DNA from: Cordylochernes scorpioides
Taxonomy: Eukaryota > Arthropoda > Arachnida > Pseudoscorpiones > Chernetidae
Length of the DNA: 64,000 nucleotides
Direction of reading: 5' to 3'
Assembly: GCA_030710605.1 (NCBI GenBank)
Contig: CP092869.1
Coordinates: 10,875,425-10,939,424, forward strand
The translations under genes were made by a program, and so were the position numbers. This document shows, one piece after another, positions 42,298-52,748 of this stretch; the stretch's first letter is position 1, and every line of letters starts with the position of its first letter. The notes below the pieces were generated by a model. It was not told the DNA's origin. It searched no databases and saw only the letters and a program-made list of their open reading frames with translations.

Positions 42298-42592
42298 ATA
42301 CAATATAATGCGGCTTATGATTGTAGAACGATATTTGAAAATTATCCCGCATGTGTTTCTTTTAAACGAAAAATCGAAATTTATTTCAAGGAGAAATAAC
42401 GATTATTTCTAACCTTAGGAATGAATTGTGAAGGGTAATGATGAACTTCTGATGATGATTACTCTTCACAATTCATCCTTTCATACTTCATCCCTAAGGC
42501 TAGAAATGATCGCTATTTCTCCTTAAAATAAATTTCGATTTTTCGTTCAAAAGAAACACATGCGGGATAATTTTCAAATGTCGTTTTATTCC
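42298..42592. mobile_element. SINE family 2 foldback without tRNA head
   Basis: Near-perfect ~135-bp arms (AATGCGGCTTATGATTG... and complement) with a short loop at ~42440. A clear head-to-head copy of the SINE body. Confidence 0.8.
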
Positions 42593-42934
42593 ATAATTTT
42601 ATTCCAAGTCGTTCCGCCAAGAGATCAACACCATAGAGGTCCGTACGTCTCTTGACCTCACGGACAATACAGCAGCTACACTCATTTTGTCTCCTCTCTT
42701 ATTGTAAAGACGTTGCTGTATCACCTCATAAGCATAAATAAAATAATGAAGCGATTGATGTATAAACGTGTTATAATGAAAAAAAAAAGCTAACATCATT
42801 ATTTTTCATTATAACATTTTTATGCATGAATTCTACCTCTCCTTTTGTATTTTTTTTATACAAAAACTATTTTAAACTTCATTTTAAGGACGTTTTGTCG
42901 CGCTGAGTTTGTTCATACAAAATAAATACATGAT

Positions 42935-42980
42935 TGACAAAAGTTGGCATTCAGTCAACCGAAATATTGGCAAAAAAAAA
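42935..42980 (+). repeat. Solo hammerhead-like hairpin
   Basis: TTGACAAAAG, hairpin TTGGC-ATTCA-GTCAA, CCGAAATATTGGCA. Same family as 10138-10343, but a single copy. Confidence 0.45.
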
Positions 42981-43269
42981 TCTTTATTTTTTCAATATAA
43001 TATATACCTTTTATTATGTATAAAGATATATTTAAATTTAACTATTGTTGGAATATTACACAGAGTAACAATGGCTATAGATGAGCTCGTGTTTGAAAAG
43101 GAACTTGCATATAATAATTATCGTTTTTGTTGTTTTCATGTATAAACATATACCAAGATATGTTTTGTATAATTGCTATTGATAATAAATAATATGTAAA
43201 GTTGGTTACGTCCTTCTTACTTACTTTGATTACATAACAGATATTGTTCTATTTACATAATAAATTAAT

Positions 43270-43480
43270 ATATTTCTATGATGCGCATTATCGTGCCATC
43301 TGTTATAAGAATTTGAAACTATTTTAGACACGTATGATTCTTTAAAAAATTAAATAATTATCTAATTCTCTCACCACTGATGAGCCAAGACCTCCCATAA
43401 ATTTTATAATTACAGTAAGGACAGTAGATATTGTTCAATTTTAAAAAAGAATCATTAACGTCTATAATAGCTTATCATAA
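43270..43480. mobile_element. CCTCCCA-family MITE
   Basis: Family core (CACCACTGATGAGCCAAG, CCTCCCATAAA) with inverted GAAACTATTTTAGAC ends, decayed. Confidence 0.65.
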
Positions 43481-43555
43481 TATATTTCACTTGAAATTTG
43501 AGGTTTTTTTTAGCTAAAATTCCAAGAAGATTTAAGATAGGAACTTGAATATTTG

Positions 43556-43866
43556 GCATCTCCTTATCGTGCAACTGAAAGTTGCTGATGGCTTGCGCAA
43601 AAATCGGAATAAATATCAAGTATTCTCGTTGATTTTTAATTATTCCAGAATTGGCCAAATACCCATTCTTGATTAATCATCTGCGTGATGATGAGGGCCA
43701 ACAATCCGAAACGCGTCCGTGGTTAGCTTTTCTTAATTAATCAAGAATGGGTATTTGGCCAATTCTGGAATAATTAAAAATCAACCAGAATAATTGATAA
43801 TTATTCCGATAGATGGCGCAAGCCATCAGCAACTTTCAGTTGCGCAATAAGGAGATGCCTTTTTCT
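43556..43866. mobile_element. Hammerhead foldback with partial ribozyme
   Basis: Both ~70-bp terminal arms are present. The loop contains a hammerhead lacking its 5' stem I strand (43681-43729): GAUGAUGAG, stem II GGGCCAACAAUCC, GAAA, ACGCGU, GUC, CGUGGU. C3 and U4 are changed and the partner of CGUGG is gone, so it should be inactive. Confidence 0.75.
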
Positions 43867-44063
43867 TTTCATAATTTATGCACCTTATCCCAGTACAATA
43901 TCACATTTGTACTATTTTTTTCACATTGAATATTTGGATTTATTCCTCCAATGAGGTTTTGAAAAGGTACTAAAAAAATCTCAACTACTAACAGTCCCTG
44001 AATTGATATTGCGGATTACAAATACTGTACTTATGCATTTAGATACTGCAACAATCAGCTACA

Positions 44064-44255
44064 GTTGAACCTGTCTATAGCGCCCCCCCCACCCCCCTCT
44101 TGGGGCTCACCAAAATAGGGTGCTATAGAGAGGGGGTGCTATAGACAGGTCACTTTTAATGTAAATCGCATCGTACTACGTATTTATAATCGGATGCTAT
44201 AGAGAGGAAGGCGTTATTTAGAGGGGTCGCTATAGACAGGTTTAACTGTATATTG
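44064..44255. mobile_element. pogo-like MITE, CTATAGAGAG type
   Basis: Ends TACAGTTGAACCTGTCTATAGCG and CGCTATAGACAGGTTTAACTGTA, with repeated GCTATAGAGAGG internal blocks and a C-run at ~44081-44098. Non-coding. Confidence 0.75.
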
Positions 44256-44589
44256 AATTTAAATTCTCTTTTATTTTTATGCTCTCATTTATTTCTAGAT
44301 ATATGTAGATACGTGACGTTGTAGTTTAGAAAACCGTGTATGTATATAAGTAGAAATAAGCTTCAAAATAACCATTGCCCTTAAGACAGTAACAGCGATT
44401 GACTGAAACGTCGAAAATGAAATAAATCAATGGTTGATGTAAATATATTTTTCCAAACCAACTTTCAACAAATGATTTTCCTAATTATATCAATGTTAAT
44501 TTTTCTATCATCCCTTGAAAACCATTTAAACAGACCCCTACTGCAATAAAAAGGATGAGCTTTATTATTTTCATATCCATAAACATTAA

Positions 44590-44910
44590 TTCCAATCCCT
44601 GGATACTTTATTTTTCCGTTTATCATTACTCTTCACAATTCATCCTTTCATACTTCATCTCTAAGGTTAGAAATGATCGTTATTTCTCCTTAAAATAAAT
44701 TTTGATTTTTCGTTCAAAAGAAACATATCGTCCCTACAACTGCAAACTATCGAATGTGAAAAATTCAATTTTGAAGGAGAGAGAAATCCTCTACTGAGGG
44801 TAGGCCACATGGTCTCTTCATTTCTCTCTCCTTCAAAATTGAATTTTTCACATTCGATAGTTTGCAGTTGTAGGGACGATATGCGGGATAATTTTCAAAT
44901 GTCGTTTTAC
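44590..44910 (+). mobile_element. SINE family 2 body interrupted by a hairpin MITE
   Basis: The SINE body (TTCCGTTTATCATTACTC ... TTCGTTCAAAAGAAACA) resumes after 44881 (ATGCGGGATAATTTTC). The interruption is a 152-bp foldback at 44728-44879. Confidence 0.8.
44728..44879. mobile_element. Near-perfect hairpin MITE with TA duplication
   Basis: ~62-bp inverted arms (TCGTCCCTACAACTGCAAAC and complement) around a ~25-base loop, flanked by TA (44726-44727, 44880-44881). TA suggests Tc1/mariner-type mobilisation. The arms look almost identical, so the copy is probably young. Confidence 0.85.
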
Positions 44911-45239
44911 AATAAACATTAATACAAAGCAAAATAACGCACCATCTATATACAACAAATGAAGACATTAAGACGCGAATATTTGAAAAATTGTAAGAGA
45001 ATCAGAGGCTGGATCTCAGAAATTATTGTTTTATTAACAATAACATTAGATTAAAATGACAAAGAACAAAAGAGACAAGCGTAGTAGCAGAAAACAAAAC
45101 TTAAACTACAGGTACAGTCGTTGTGGCGCCAGGTCACGTGGTGTCTGGTAGGAAGGTAGCGCTGTTCGGCAATAGCAGATGTGCGAAGTTACTCTCCAAC
45201 ACAAATGTTGTACATTAATGAATGTAAATTAAATTTAAT

Positions 45240-45620
45240 TGCCATCTATCGTTAAAATTTTACACAAATAAATTTACTGGCAATGCGCTTCTTTTAAATA
45301 TCATCAAATATTATCTATGAAGACTTTACTGCAATGATATGAGTTATTGAATGAGAGGGCTTGGCTCATCAGTAGTGAACCCTCTCAGCGGTTTCGCCAA
45401 ATTAATCTCTAGACCGCTCTACTATTGTATTGGATTGGTTTGGAATATACCCTGTATTTTCTATGGAAGGCAGCTTAAGGGTGTTTAGTGAACTATGGAC
45501 ATAAGCCCTCTCATTCAATAACTCTTATCATTGCAGTTAGGTCTGTAGAGATAATATTTGATGATATTTAAAAGAAGCGCATTGCCAGTAAATTTATTTG
45601 TGTAAAATTAATAAATGTAT
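45240..45620. mobile_element. Foldback repeat related to LINE satellite region
   Basis: Ends AATTTATTTGTGTAAAATT and complement; each arm has TTACTGGCAATGCGCTTCTT and ATCATCAAATATTATCT. These sequences also occur next to the 81-bp satellite, so the element shares that LINE 3' region. A partial copy is at 30670-30940. Confidence 0.6.
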
Positions 45621-45661
45621 TGCTATTTGTAGTAAATCAACATATGTATATATGTGTGCAG

Positions 45662-45748
45662 TGGGATCAACTCAAATGCCCTTGCGTATACGTGGCGGAG
45701 TCAACTCTCGAAAGAGCAAGTAAAAAGTTTAAGCAAGATTTACTTGAG
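45662..45748 (+). CDS. Candidate exon A of an unrecognised host gene
   Basis: 87 bases, 29 open codons (WDQLKCPCVYVAESTLERAS then KKFKQDLLE). It is preceded by a pyrimidine-poor but valid acceptor ending TGTGTGCAG and followed by donor GTAAAT. Phase 0 at both ends. Codon use and residue mix look like ordinary protein, unlike surrounding repeats, and it occurs once in the window. Exons B and C downstream are on the same strand and also in phase 0. I do not recognise the protein. Confidence 0.65.
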
Positions 45749-45837
45749 GTAAATATCAAATTCATATAACTCTCTAATTTTGTTTAATTTCATGATTTGT
45801 GCGGATTTACCACTTTGACCTTGTATTGATAATATTT

Positions 45838-46196
45838 CTATCTCTATATATATAAAAGTCAATGTCTGTCTGTTTCGCGATAAACTCAAAAACTACTGAA
45901 CCAATTCGTACCAAATTCGCCCGCGTGGCAGGCGAGCATTTTACCACTGAACCACCGATGCTTATAAAAATGGCCATATTTGGGTATTCATTTCATCCCG
46001 GATTACTCCGCGTAAAAAAAAAAGTTCTTCAAATGATAAAAGAAATAGCCAAAAATACTAATCAAAATGTAGCCGAAAAAATTCCCCAGGTTTATAAAAA
46101 ACGACATGCAAAATTTGGTACCAATTGGTTCAGTAGTTTTTGAGTTTATCGTGAAACAGACAGACAGAAATTGACTTTTATATATATAGAGATATA
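45838..46196. mobile_element. Foldback with tRNA-Gly 5' half in the loop
   Basis: ~75-bp inverted arms begin CTCTATATATATAAAAGTC and contain CTGTCTGTTTCGCGATAAAC and ACTACTGAACCAATTCG. Inside the left arm, the minus strand at 45917-45961 reads as the first half of tRNA-Gly(GCC): acceptor strand GCATCGG, D arm TGGTTCAGTGGTAAAATG, anticodon stem-loop CTCGCCTGCCACGCGGG. The 3' half is missing. Confidence 0.65.
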
Positions 46197-46339
46197 TTTG
46201 CATCTCTACAAGTCAAAAGATATATATCAGCAGAGTATCATTCCTTTTCTTATCAGAGCTCTACAATCTCTGAGCCTAATACTCTGTACAATACTGGCCG
46301 AAGTATTTTCCATTTTAAGAATGTCAATAGAAGTATGTT

Positions 46340-46550
46340 ATGATGCATTAGCACGTCATCTGTTATGAAAATCCGAAACTACTATAGACCCGTATGATTC
46401 TTTTTAAAATTAAACAATTTCTACTGTCCTTACTGCAATGGAAAACAGGCTCTCCCATTAAATTTTTTCATTGCAGTAAGGGCAGTAGATATTGTTTTAT
46501 TTTTAAAAGAATCATACACGTCTATAATATCATAAAGATAGAGGCTGCTT
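46340..46550. mobile_element. CCTCCCA-family MITE
   Basis: Inverted ends (GAAACTACTATAGAC, CGTATGATTC) and the family TTACTGCAATGGAAAA core, partly deleted. Confidence 0.6.
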
Positions 46551-46559
46551 GGCCGGAAT

Positions 46560-46980
46560 TCATAGTTCTTCAAATTAAAGATACTTCTGCCAGTAAATCT
46601 TCTATAATAGGTTCGAAATTCCATAAATATGTTAATTGTCAATTGTTTTAAATTTTGCTCTATTTCAAAATAAACTATTTTCTACGACCATCTTTCTCTT
46701 GCTGCGCGGTTACCAGCTCCAGCTTCTATGCTGCATGCTCATTCCACGACGGCATAAGTCTCGGTTAAACGTGTTTATGTACTTCCCACACGGGTAGCTA
46801 CTGCAGCAACCATTACGGATACAGTGCCAACCGAGCTAATCCCCTCCACAAATAAGAATGATACTCCTGAAGTGAAGATTGACCCTCCATCTTTATCATT
46901 TAGTTGATTTTGTTCTACTAGATGGCGCTCTGCAATCTAAAATGCTCATATGAGAGTTCATGATAAGCCTTTTTTGCTTA
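46560..46980. other. Unassigned sequence
   Basis: A GC-richer portion (46690-46870) has no frame or repeat I can name. The end (46918-46975) is a scrap of the GGCGCTCTGC foldback family. Confidence 0.4.
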
Positions 46981-46981
46981 T

Positions 46982-47135
46982 ACAGTAGAACACCCCTGTA
47001 AAGGACACCTAATTGCAGAGCCAAAGTGTCCTTTAGGGAGAGATGTTCTCTTACCGGAGAGTTGCTAAATTTTAAAAATGGTAATTTTGTAAATGAAAAC
47101 TGTCCTTTGTGGAGAAGCGTCGACTATATATATAT
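46982..47135. mobile_element. pogo-like MITE
   Basis: Begins CAGTAGAACACCCCTGTAAAG, with internal AAGTGTCCTTTAGGG and CTGTCCTTTGTGGAG. Same family as 11486-11656; the right end is degraded. Confidence 0.6.
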
Positions 47136-47244
47136 ATCAATATATGTCAATATACACTAAATATTTTCATATGTACCATAATTATAACAGCCCCATAATG
47201 TATATAAAATTCAACCGCCAGTTTGGCTATCATGTAATCATAAA

Positions 47245-48110
47245 CAAAACAATAAAGTTTTATTGAGAGTCAGTCGCAGACAAGGCAGGACAAAGGGGTC
47301 CAGGGTTCTGGGTCCATGTTAATTTTTCATCTATCACAGCAGTCGAAATGTTCTCTCTCTTGAGTGTGTAAAGTTCTGGGTCAATTTTCTGTTGTTGTCG
47401 TGTCCAACGAAGAGCCTCAGATGTCTCCTTACATCTCTATCACAGCAGTTGCAATGTTCTCTATCTTGGGTGTGTAAAGCTGCTGTTCTGGGTCTATGTC
47501 AATTTTATGTTGTTGTCGTCTCCAATGAAGAACCTCAGATGTCTCCGTACATCTCTATCACAGCTTTGTCCTCTATCTTGGGTGTGTAAAGCTGCTGTTC
47601 TGGGTCCATGTCAATTTTATGTTGTTGTCGTATCCAATGAAGAACCTCAGATGTCTCCGTACATCTCTATCATAGCAATGTCCTCTATCTTGGGTGTGTA
47701 AAGCTTCTGTTCTGGGTCCATGTCAATTTTATGTTGTTGTCGTGTCCAATGAAGAGCCTCAGATGTCTCCATACATATCTATCACAGCAAAGTCCTCTAT
47801 CTTGGGTGTGTAAAGCTGCTGTTCTGGGTCCATGTCAATTTTATGTTGTTGTCGTGTCCAATGAAGAACCTCAGATGTCTCCGTACATCTCTATCACAAT
47901 GTTCTCTACTTGGATGTAAAAAGCTGCTGTTCAGGGTCCACGTCAATTTTCTACAAGGCTGCGGCCATTGCTGGACATAAGAATACGTGGATAGGTATCA
48001 CCGCAGGATAATTGTTACATGTCCTATAGGTTCTTGTACCATCTGGATGTATTGTCATTCCTTTATAATGTTTAATTCTGAGTCTTGTGATTGTTTTTTT
48101 TTAAATTATA
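47245..48110 (-). pseudogene. LINE C-terminus with amplified 3' end, copy 1
   Basis: The minus strand first reads a LINE tail (~48090-47950: ...DGT-YKIC-N-C...CPAI-like, best seen in copy 2), then 112-bp tandem repeats (47380-47950). It then reads a 3' UTR with CTCAATAAAACTTTATTG near 47266. The motif C-x2-C ... H-x-x-x-CPA and MDPEQQLYTPKI resembles the RNase H/C-terminal tail of arthropod LINEs. The RT is absent. Confidence 0.65.
47380..47950 (-). repeat. 112-bp tandem repeat from LINE 3' end (5 units)
   Basis: CCAAYGAAGAGCCTCAGATG recurs at 47404, 47522, 47634, 47746 and 47858. On the minus strand each unit encodes MDPEQQLYTPKI-x-DIAVIEMYGDI then a stop, so the last codons of the ORF were repeatedly duplicated. 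Confidence 0.9.
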
Positions 48111-48159
48111 ATTCTTGTTAAAAAAACTAGTGAACCAATATAATGGATTTTATGTGCAG

Positions 48160-48255
48160 TTGAAGGGCAGAGAATTCCATTATGAAAGAATACCAAAGGA
48201 AAAACTTGATCGAATATATAGTCACCTAAGGCGTGAACCACATCATCGAATGCCA
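48160..48255 (+). CDS. Candidate exon B of an unrecognised host gene
   Basis: 96 bases, 32 codons (GREFHYERIPKEKLDRIYSH then LRREPHHRMP). Acceptor TTTTATGTGCAG and donor GTAAGT are strong. Phase 0 at both ends, compatible with exon A (2.4-kb intron) and exon C (11.3-kb intron). It lies between a LINE and a Tc1 element and is single copy in the window. No family recognised. Confidence 0.75.
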
Positions 48256-48441
48256 GTAAGTATGAAAATTATTTTTTAAAATTTCACTTTATATAGGAGA
48301 AATGTTATTATTTGTATATGTCACGTTTCCAACCATAGCAAATCTATCTTGTAGTATGCATGAGATGTAAAAATATAAGTTTTAATATTATTAGCATCAT
48401 CTTTTAGCTAGATATAGAGTTTAAATAGGTTTTTTTTTGTA

Positions 48442-49850
48442 TAACAAAAAAATCGACGCACCAAGAAGGAGTTGTCAGATTAGGACAAAAATTGGTGTGT
48501 GTAAAGAGCATGTATAGGGGAAAAAACGATTAAAATTTCAGAGTAATTAATTGTTTTATTTCAGAGTTTGATCGTCACGAATTGAGAATGTCAATATGTC
48601 GTTTGACCCCCACTGGCCTGGATGCAGGCTGCCACCCGGCGTGTCATGGACTGATAAAGATTCCGGATGGTGTGCTGCGGGATTTCTTGCCAAATTGTCT
48701 CCAACTGTCGGGCTAAATAGTCAACATTCCGGGATGGTTGCAATCGCCTTCCCATCACGTCCCAGATGTGCTCTAAGGGCGAGAGATCAGGCGACCTTGC
48801 TGGCCACGGAAGAGTTCGGCAAGATTGAAGACAATCCATAGTAACACGTGCCGTGTGTGGCCAGGCATTATCTTGTTGAAAAGTAAGCCCGGAGTGATGT
48901 GAGAGGAACGGCAACAAAACAGGCCGTAGAATGTCATCTACTTACCGTTGTGCTGTCAGGGTGCCAGGAATGACTACCAATGCGGTCCTGCTATCAAATG
49001 AAATGGCACTCCAGACCATAACGCCCTGTTGTGGACCTGTGTGGGGTTCGACAGTAAGGCCAAGATCCACACGCTGCCCAGGACATCTCCAGACACGTTT
49101 GCGACGGTCGTCAGGACACAGTAAGAAACGGGACTCGTCACTAAAGACTATACGTCCCCAGTCAGCGCAGTTCCAAGTTGATCGCTCCCGACACCACTGT
49201 AGTCGGACTTGCCGGTGCACGGGTGTGAGGGTTAGGCATCGTAACAGTCGGCGAGCCCTTAGATTCCGCTCTCTCAGTCACCTGTTGTTGGTCATTTTGG
49301 ACACTTGTGTGCCGGTCACACGTTGGATGGTAGATAACGTGGATTCCGGTGCTGCGACAGCCATTCTGACAATTGCTCTGTCCTCCCGTTCTGTTGTTGC
49401 TCTTGGTCGACCGCTGCCATCCTGACGTTGCATACTTCCGTTGTTGACCCACTTTTGCCAACATCGCCTAATAGCCGCATCACTTCGACGCAGATGTCGC
49501 GCGATTAGTCGATTAGACCAACCAGCCTCTTTCAATCCAATGGCACGACCAGTTTCAAACTCTGACATATGTTCGTAATGAGCACGAATCTTTCGGCGAG
49601 GCATTGATACAGTAGAAATAGGTGTACTGCTAAAATATTAAACGGAAATTCTGAAAATCAGCTCGTGCCGCGCCGAATATTGAGTCTAGAATGCTCGTGC
49701 TGGATGCGCAGTACAGATGCGCTGGAGCTCTTGCTTTGCATAAATCGGCCACCAAATTTCAATCACTTGCATGTTTGGTCGAAACCTCTTTGTATACGTA
49801 TTTTCATATAAATCGGACAACTGCTTCTTGGTGCGTCGATTTTTTTGTTA
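48442..49850 (-). mobile_element. Full-length Tc1-like transposon
   Basis: 1409 bp flanked by TA (48440-48441, 49851-49852). Terminal inverted repeats of at least 34 bp start TAACAAAAAAATCGACGCAC and differ at one base in that stretch. The transposase gene lies inside on the minus strand. Termini and target duplication are intact, so the copy could still be moved in trans. Confidence 0.93.
48591..49604 (-). pseudogene. Tc1 transposase (DD34E) with two in-frame stops
   Basis: A single frame of 338 codons from ATG at 49602-49604 to TAG at 48591 is interrupted only by TGA at 49278-49280 and TAA at 48942-48944. Order: paired-like HTH domains (LKEAGWSNRLIARHLRRSDA), a GRPR-type linker (SGRPRA), first Asp in IVFSDESRF, second Asp in FQQDNAWPH, Glu in SPDLSPLEHIWD. 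All three catalytic residues are present and the length is normal for Tc1. No frameshift is needed to explain it, so inactivation is recent and by point changes. Confidence 0.92.
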
Positions 49851-49852
49851 TA

Positions 49853-50330
49853 GAGTATATATACAAGTACATTGTATATATATTATTACAATAGGTTAAC
49901 TTGGTAAAGTGAAGCAAAAATAGTCAGAATCAATAACTTGGTAAAATAAGAAAAAGTGACTTTAAAATTGGTTAACTCTCAAAAATAGAGCAAAATACCC
50001 AATACACGTTATCTTAGTAAAATAAAATATAGTAACTAGTTAAAATAAAGCCAAATTGTTCAATATTGATTAACTTGGAGTAAAAATGGCTAAAATTTGT
50101 TAAGAAATCGAATGTCCAAAATTTGTCAACTCTGGAAAAGGGAAGCCAAAAATGGGTATCACCAAACAGGATTCAAATGAAAATTCCTGTTCCAACAAGA
50201 ACACCAATATATTTTCACGAAATTATAATCCTATAAATGGAGCAATTTCCTTACATTGATTAGCTCTTTTCAAAATACATTTTATGTTATTGATCATCAA
50301 CAACAAAACGAATATATTGTAACATATATT
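49853..50330. other. Unassigned, imperfect short repeats
   Basis: Contains repeated variations of AACTTGGTAAA(A/G)T and TTAACT spaced irregularly, perhaps a decayed minisatellite. No coding frame. Confidence 0.4.
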
Positions 50331-50335
50331 CTGAA

Positions 50336-50510
50336 TATAAAAGAGCGTACCTGGATCTGTAAAGAAAAAAAAAACATTTTTTTTTTCAAAATTTTGCACA
50401 GTGATCTGTACAATAAATTGATAAAGAGGGAGCAATCTCTCGAAATATTTTGAGAAAAAAATAGTTTTTTTTCTTTACAGATCCAGGTATGTCCCTTTTA
50501 TATAAACTTA
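50336..50510. repeat. Hammerhead-like inverted repeat, TTGATAAAG type
   Basis: Arms CCTGGATCTGTAAAGAAAA and complement. The motif TTGATAAAGAGGGAGCAAT then CTCTCGAAATATTTTGAG is present in the right half only. Confidence 0.55.
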
Positions 50511-50799
50511 ATTGATGGATCGCCTTTTGACTTAATCTATTCTGAAGTTTGTCTTTCCTAATTTTCTACTTTATATTTTGGTGGAGATACTGGGTAGATT
50601 AGAGAATACAAACTGAGGATCGCCGAGAAGACCTCGAGGTCTTGAAAGTCCTAAGGATTTTTCCATGTGGTAATATTCCAATATACATTAGCTTTTCATA
50701 TGTATCATAATTATAAATAGTATAATAACCCAAACATATGTAGATATAACACAAAGCAATAACGCGCTATCTATGCATATAAAATGAAATAATTTAAAA

Positions 50800-50925
50800 G
50801 CATTAATGTTTCTTTTATACATAATTAAATTGGCGGAACCGCTGGGAGGGTTCACCACTGATGAGCCAAGCTCTCCCAATATATTTTTTCATCGCAGTAA
50901 GGGCAGTAGAAGTTTGTATCTTATA
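50800..50925. mobile_element. CCTCCCA-family MITE fragment
   Basis: GGCGGAACCGCTGGGAGGG, CACCACTGATGAGCC and CGCAGTAAGGGCAGTAG blocks. Confidence 0.6.
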
Positions 50926-51400
50926 TATATAAAAATGAATGTATGTCTGTTTGTCCTTTATGCCTGACCAAACCACTCATTGGATCGCCATGAAACTTTG
51001 GGAAGTTATTTAGTATAGTACTGGGAAGGTTTCTAGCAAATAAAATTTTTGAAATAACTTTTCGCCTAGATATAATCAAGATAAATATTCTAATTTATCT
51101 GTTATAATTCAACAATCTGCTCTAAATATTATCATGATGATACGATGATTTTGTAATGTAGAAAATTAGGAAAGACAAAATTCAGGATGACACGGCAATT
51201 TATTTGAGACAAGAATAATGATACAATTCCAAGGCAAGATACTATTCCTTTAACTTCCAATTACGGAGGGAACCAATTAATAATGATTTTATTCAACTTA
51301 TCGAGTATTTTTCAAGGGACCGGGAAAAAATGTTCACTTTATCGAGAGATTCGTTAGACAAACCTTTACTCGGGTAAAATCCGGGCGAAGCCGGGAATAT
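50926..51400 (+). mobile_element. Helitron-like family A, 3' end degraded
   Basis: 5' end TATATATAAAAATGAATGTA. The body matches 11861-12341. The 3' hairpin reads CCGGGCGAAGCCGGGAATAT, with no CTAG. Confidence 0.65.
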
Positions 51401-51815
51401 CCATTTCGTAGCTACACCGTCTCTCCAAGAGGCAGTCTCTTATTAAAGGTCTATTAGAGATTCTTTAATAGCAATTAGAATCTTCAATGAGAGACCACCA
51501 ACAGGAGAAACAAGTTGATTCATGTTTTTAGGTGGTCTTTCTTAAGACTCTATTTACATATTTAAAATATGAAAAAAATAAAATATTTTAAAATTGAAAT
51601 ATTTTAAAATCAAAATTTTCTTACTGTTACGTTTAATTACTGTTAATATATATATATATATTATATATAAGCAGCAAACATAAATACCATAATAAACATA
51701 AACACCAGAGGATTCCACCTTATGATATATTATATATATAAATGAATCTGTCTGTGTGTGTGTTTTCAGAAATATGTCAAGTCACCTCTTTTGTTTTGAA
51801 AATTACTTTTGATAT

Positions 51816-52697
51816 ATATATATATAAATGAATGTATGTCTGTTTGTTTGTCCTTTATGCCTGACCAAACCACTCATTGGATCGCCATGAAACTTTGGGA
51901 AGTTATTTAGTATAGTACTGGGAAGGTTTCTAGCAAATAAAATTTTTGAAATAACTTTTCGCCTAGAAATAATCAAGATAAATATTCTAATTTATCTGTT
52001 ATAATTCAACAATCTGCTCTAAATATTATCATGATGATACGATGATTTTGTAATGTAGAAAATTAGGAAAGACAAAATTCAGGATGACACGGCAATTAAT
52101 TTGAGACAAGAATAATGATACAATTCAAAGGCAAGATACTATTCCTTTAACTTCCAATTACCGAGGGAACCAATTAATATTGATTTTATTCAACTTATCG
52201 AGTATTTTTTCAAGGGTTCGGGAAAAAATGTTCACTTTATCGAGAGATTCGTTAAACAAACCTTTACTCGGGTAAAACCCGGGCGAAGCCGGGTACATCC
52301 ATACAAGAATAATGATACAATTCCAAGGCAAGATACTATTCCTTTAACTTCCAATTACCGAGGGAACCAATTAATATTGATTTTATTCAACTTATCGAGT
52401 ATTTTTCAAGGGACAGGGAAAAAATGTTCACTTTATCGAGATATTCGTTAAACAAACCTTTACTCGGGTAAAACCCGGGCGAAGCCGGGTACATCGATAC
52501 AAGAATAATGATATAATTCCAAGGCAAGATACTATTCCTTTAACTTCCAATTACCGAGGGAACCAATTAATATTGATTTTATTCAACTTATCGAGTATTT
52601 TCAAGGGACCGGGAAAAAAATGTTCACTTTATCGAGAGATTCGTTAGACAAACTTTTACTCGGGTAAAACCCGGGCGAAGCCGGGCGGGTCCGCTAG
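51816..52697 (+). mobile_element. Helitron-like family A, triplicated 3' end, copy 2
   Basis: Same three-fold ~193-bp 3' structure as 17854-18746. It ends GGTCCGCTAG at 52697 and is followed with no spacer by the next element's TCTATATA. Confidence 0.8.
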
Positions 52698-52717
52698 TCT
52701 ATATATATAAAAATGAA

Positions 52718-52748
<31 letters not shown>

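Noticed and set aside
43060-43145. Exon-like stretch after ACACAG (TMAIDELVFEKELAYNNYRF)
   Set aside because: No donor site follows, the frame stops quickly, and it lies among repeat scraps.
47404-47919. Plus-strand repeated peptides (VCKAAVLGPCQF, MSPYISI) as a repeat protein gene
   Set aside because: The minus strand gives the LINE tail with proper stop and polyadenylation signal. The plus frames only reflect the tandem unit.
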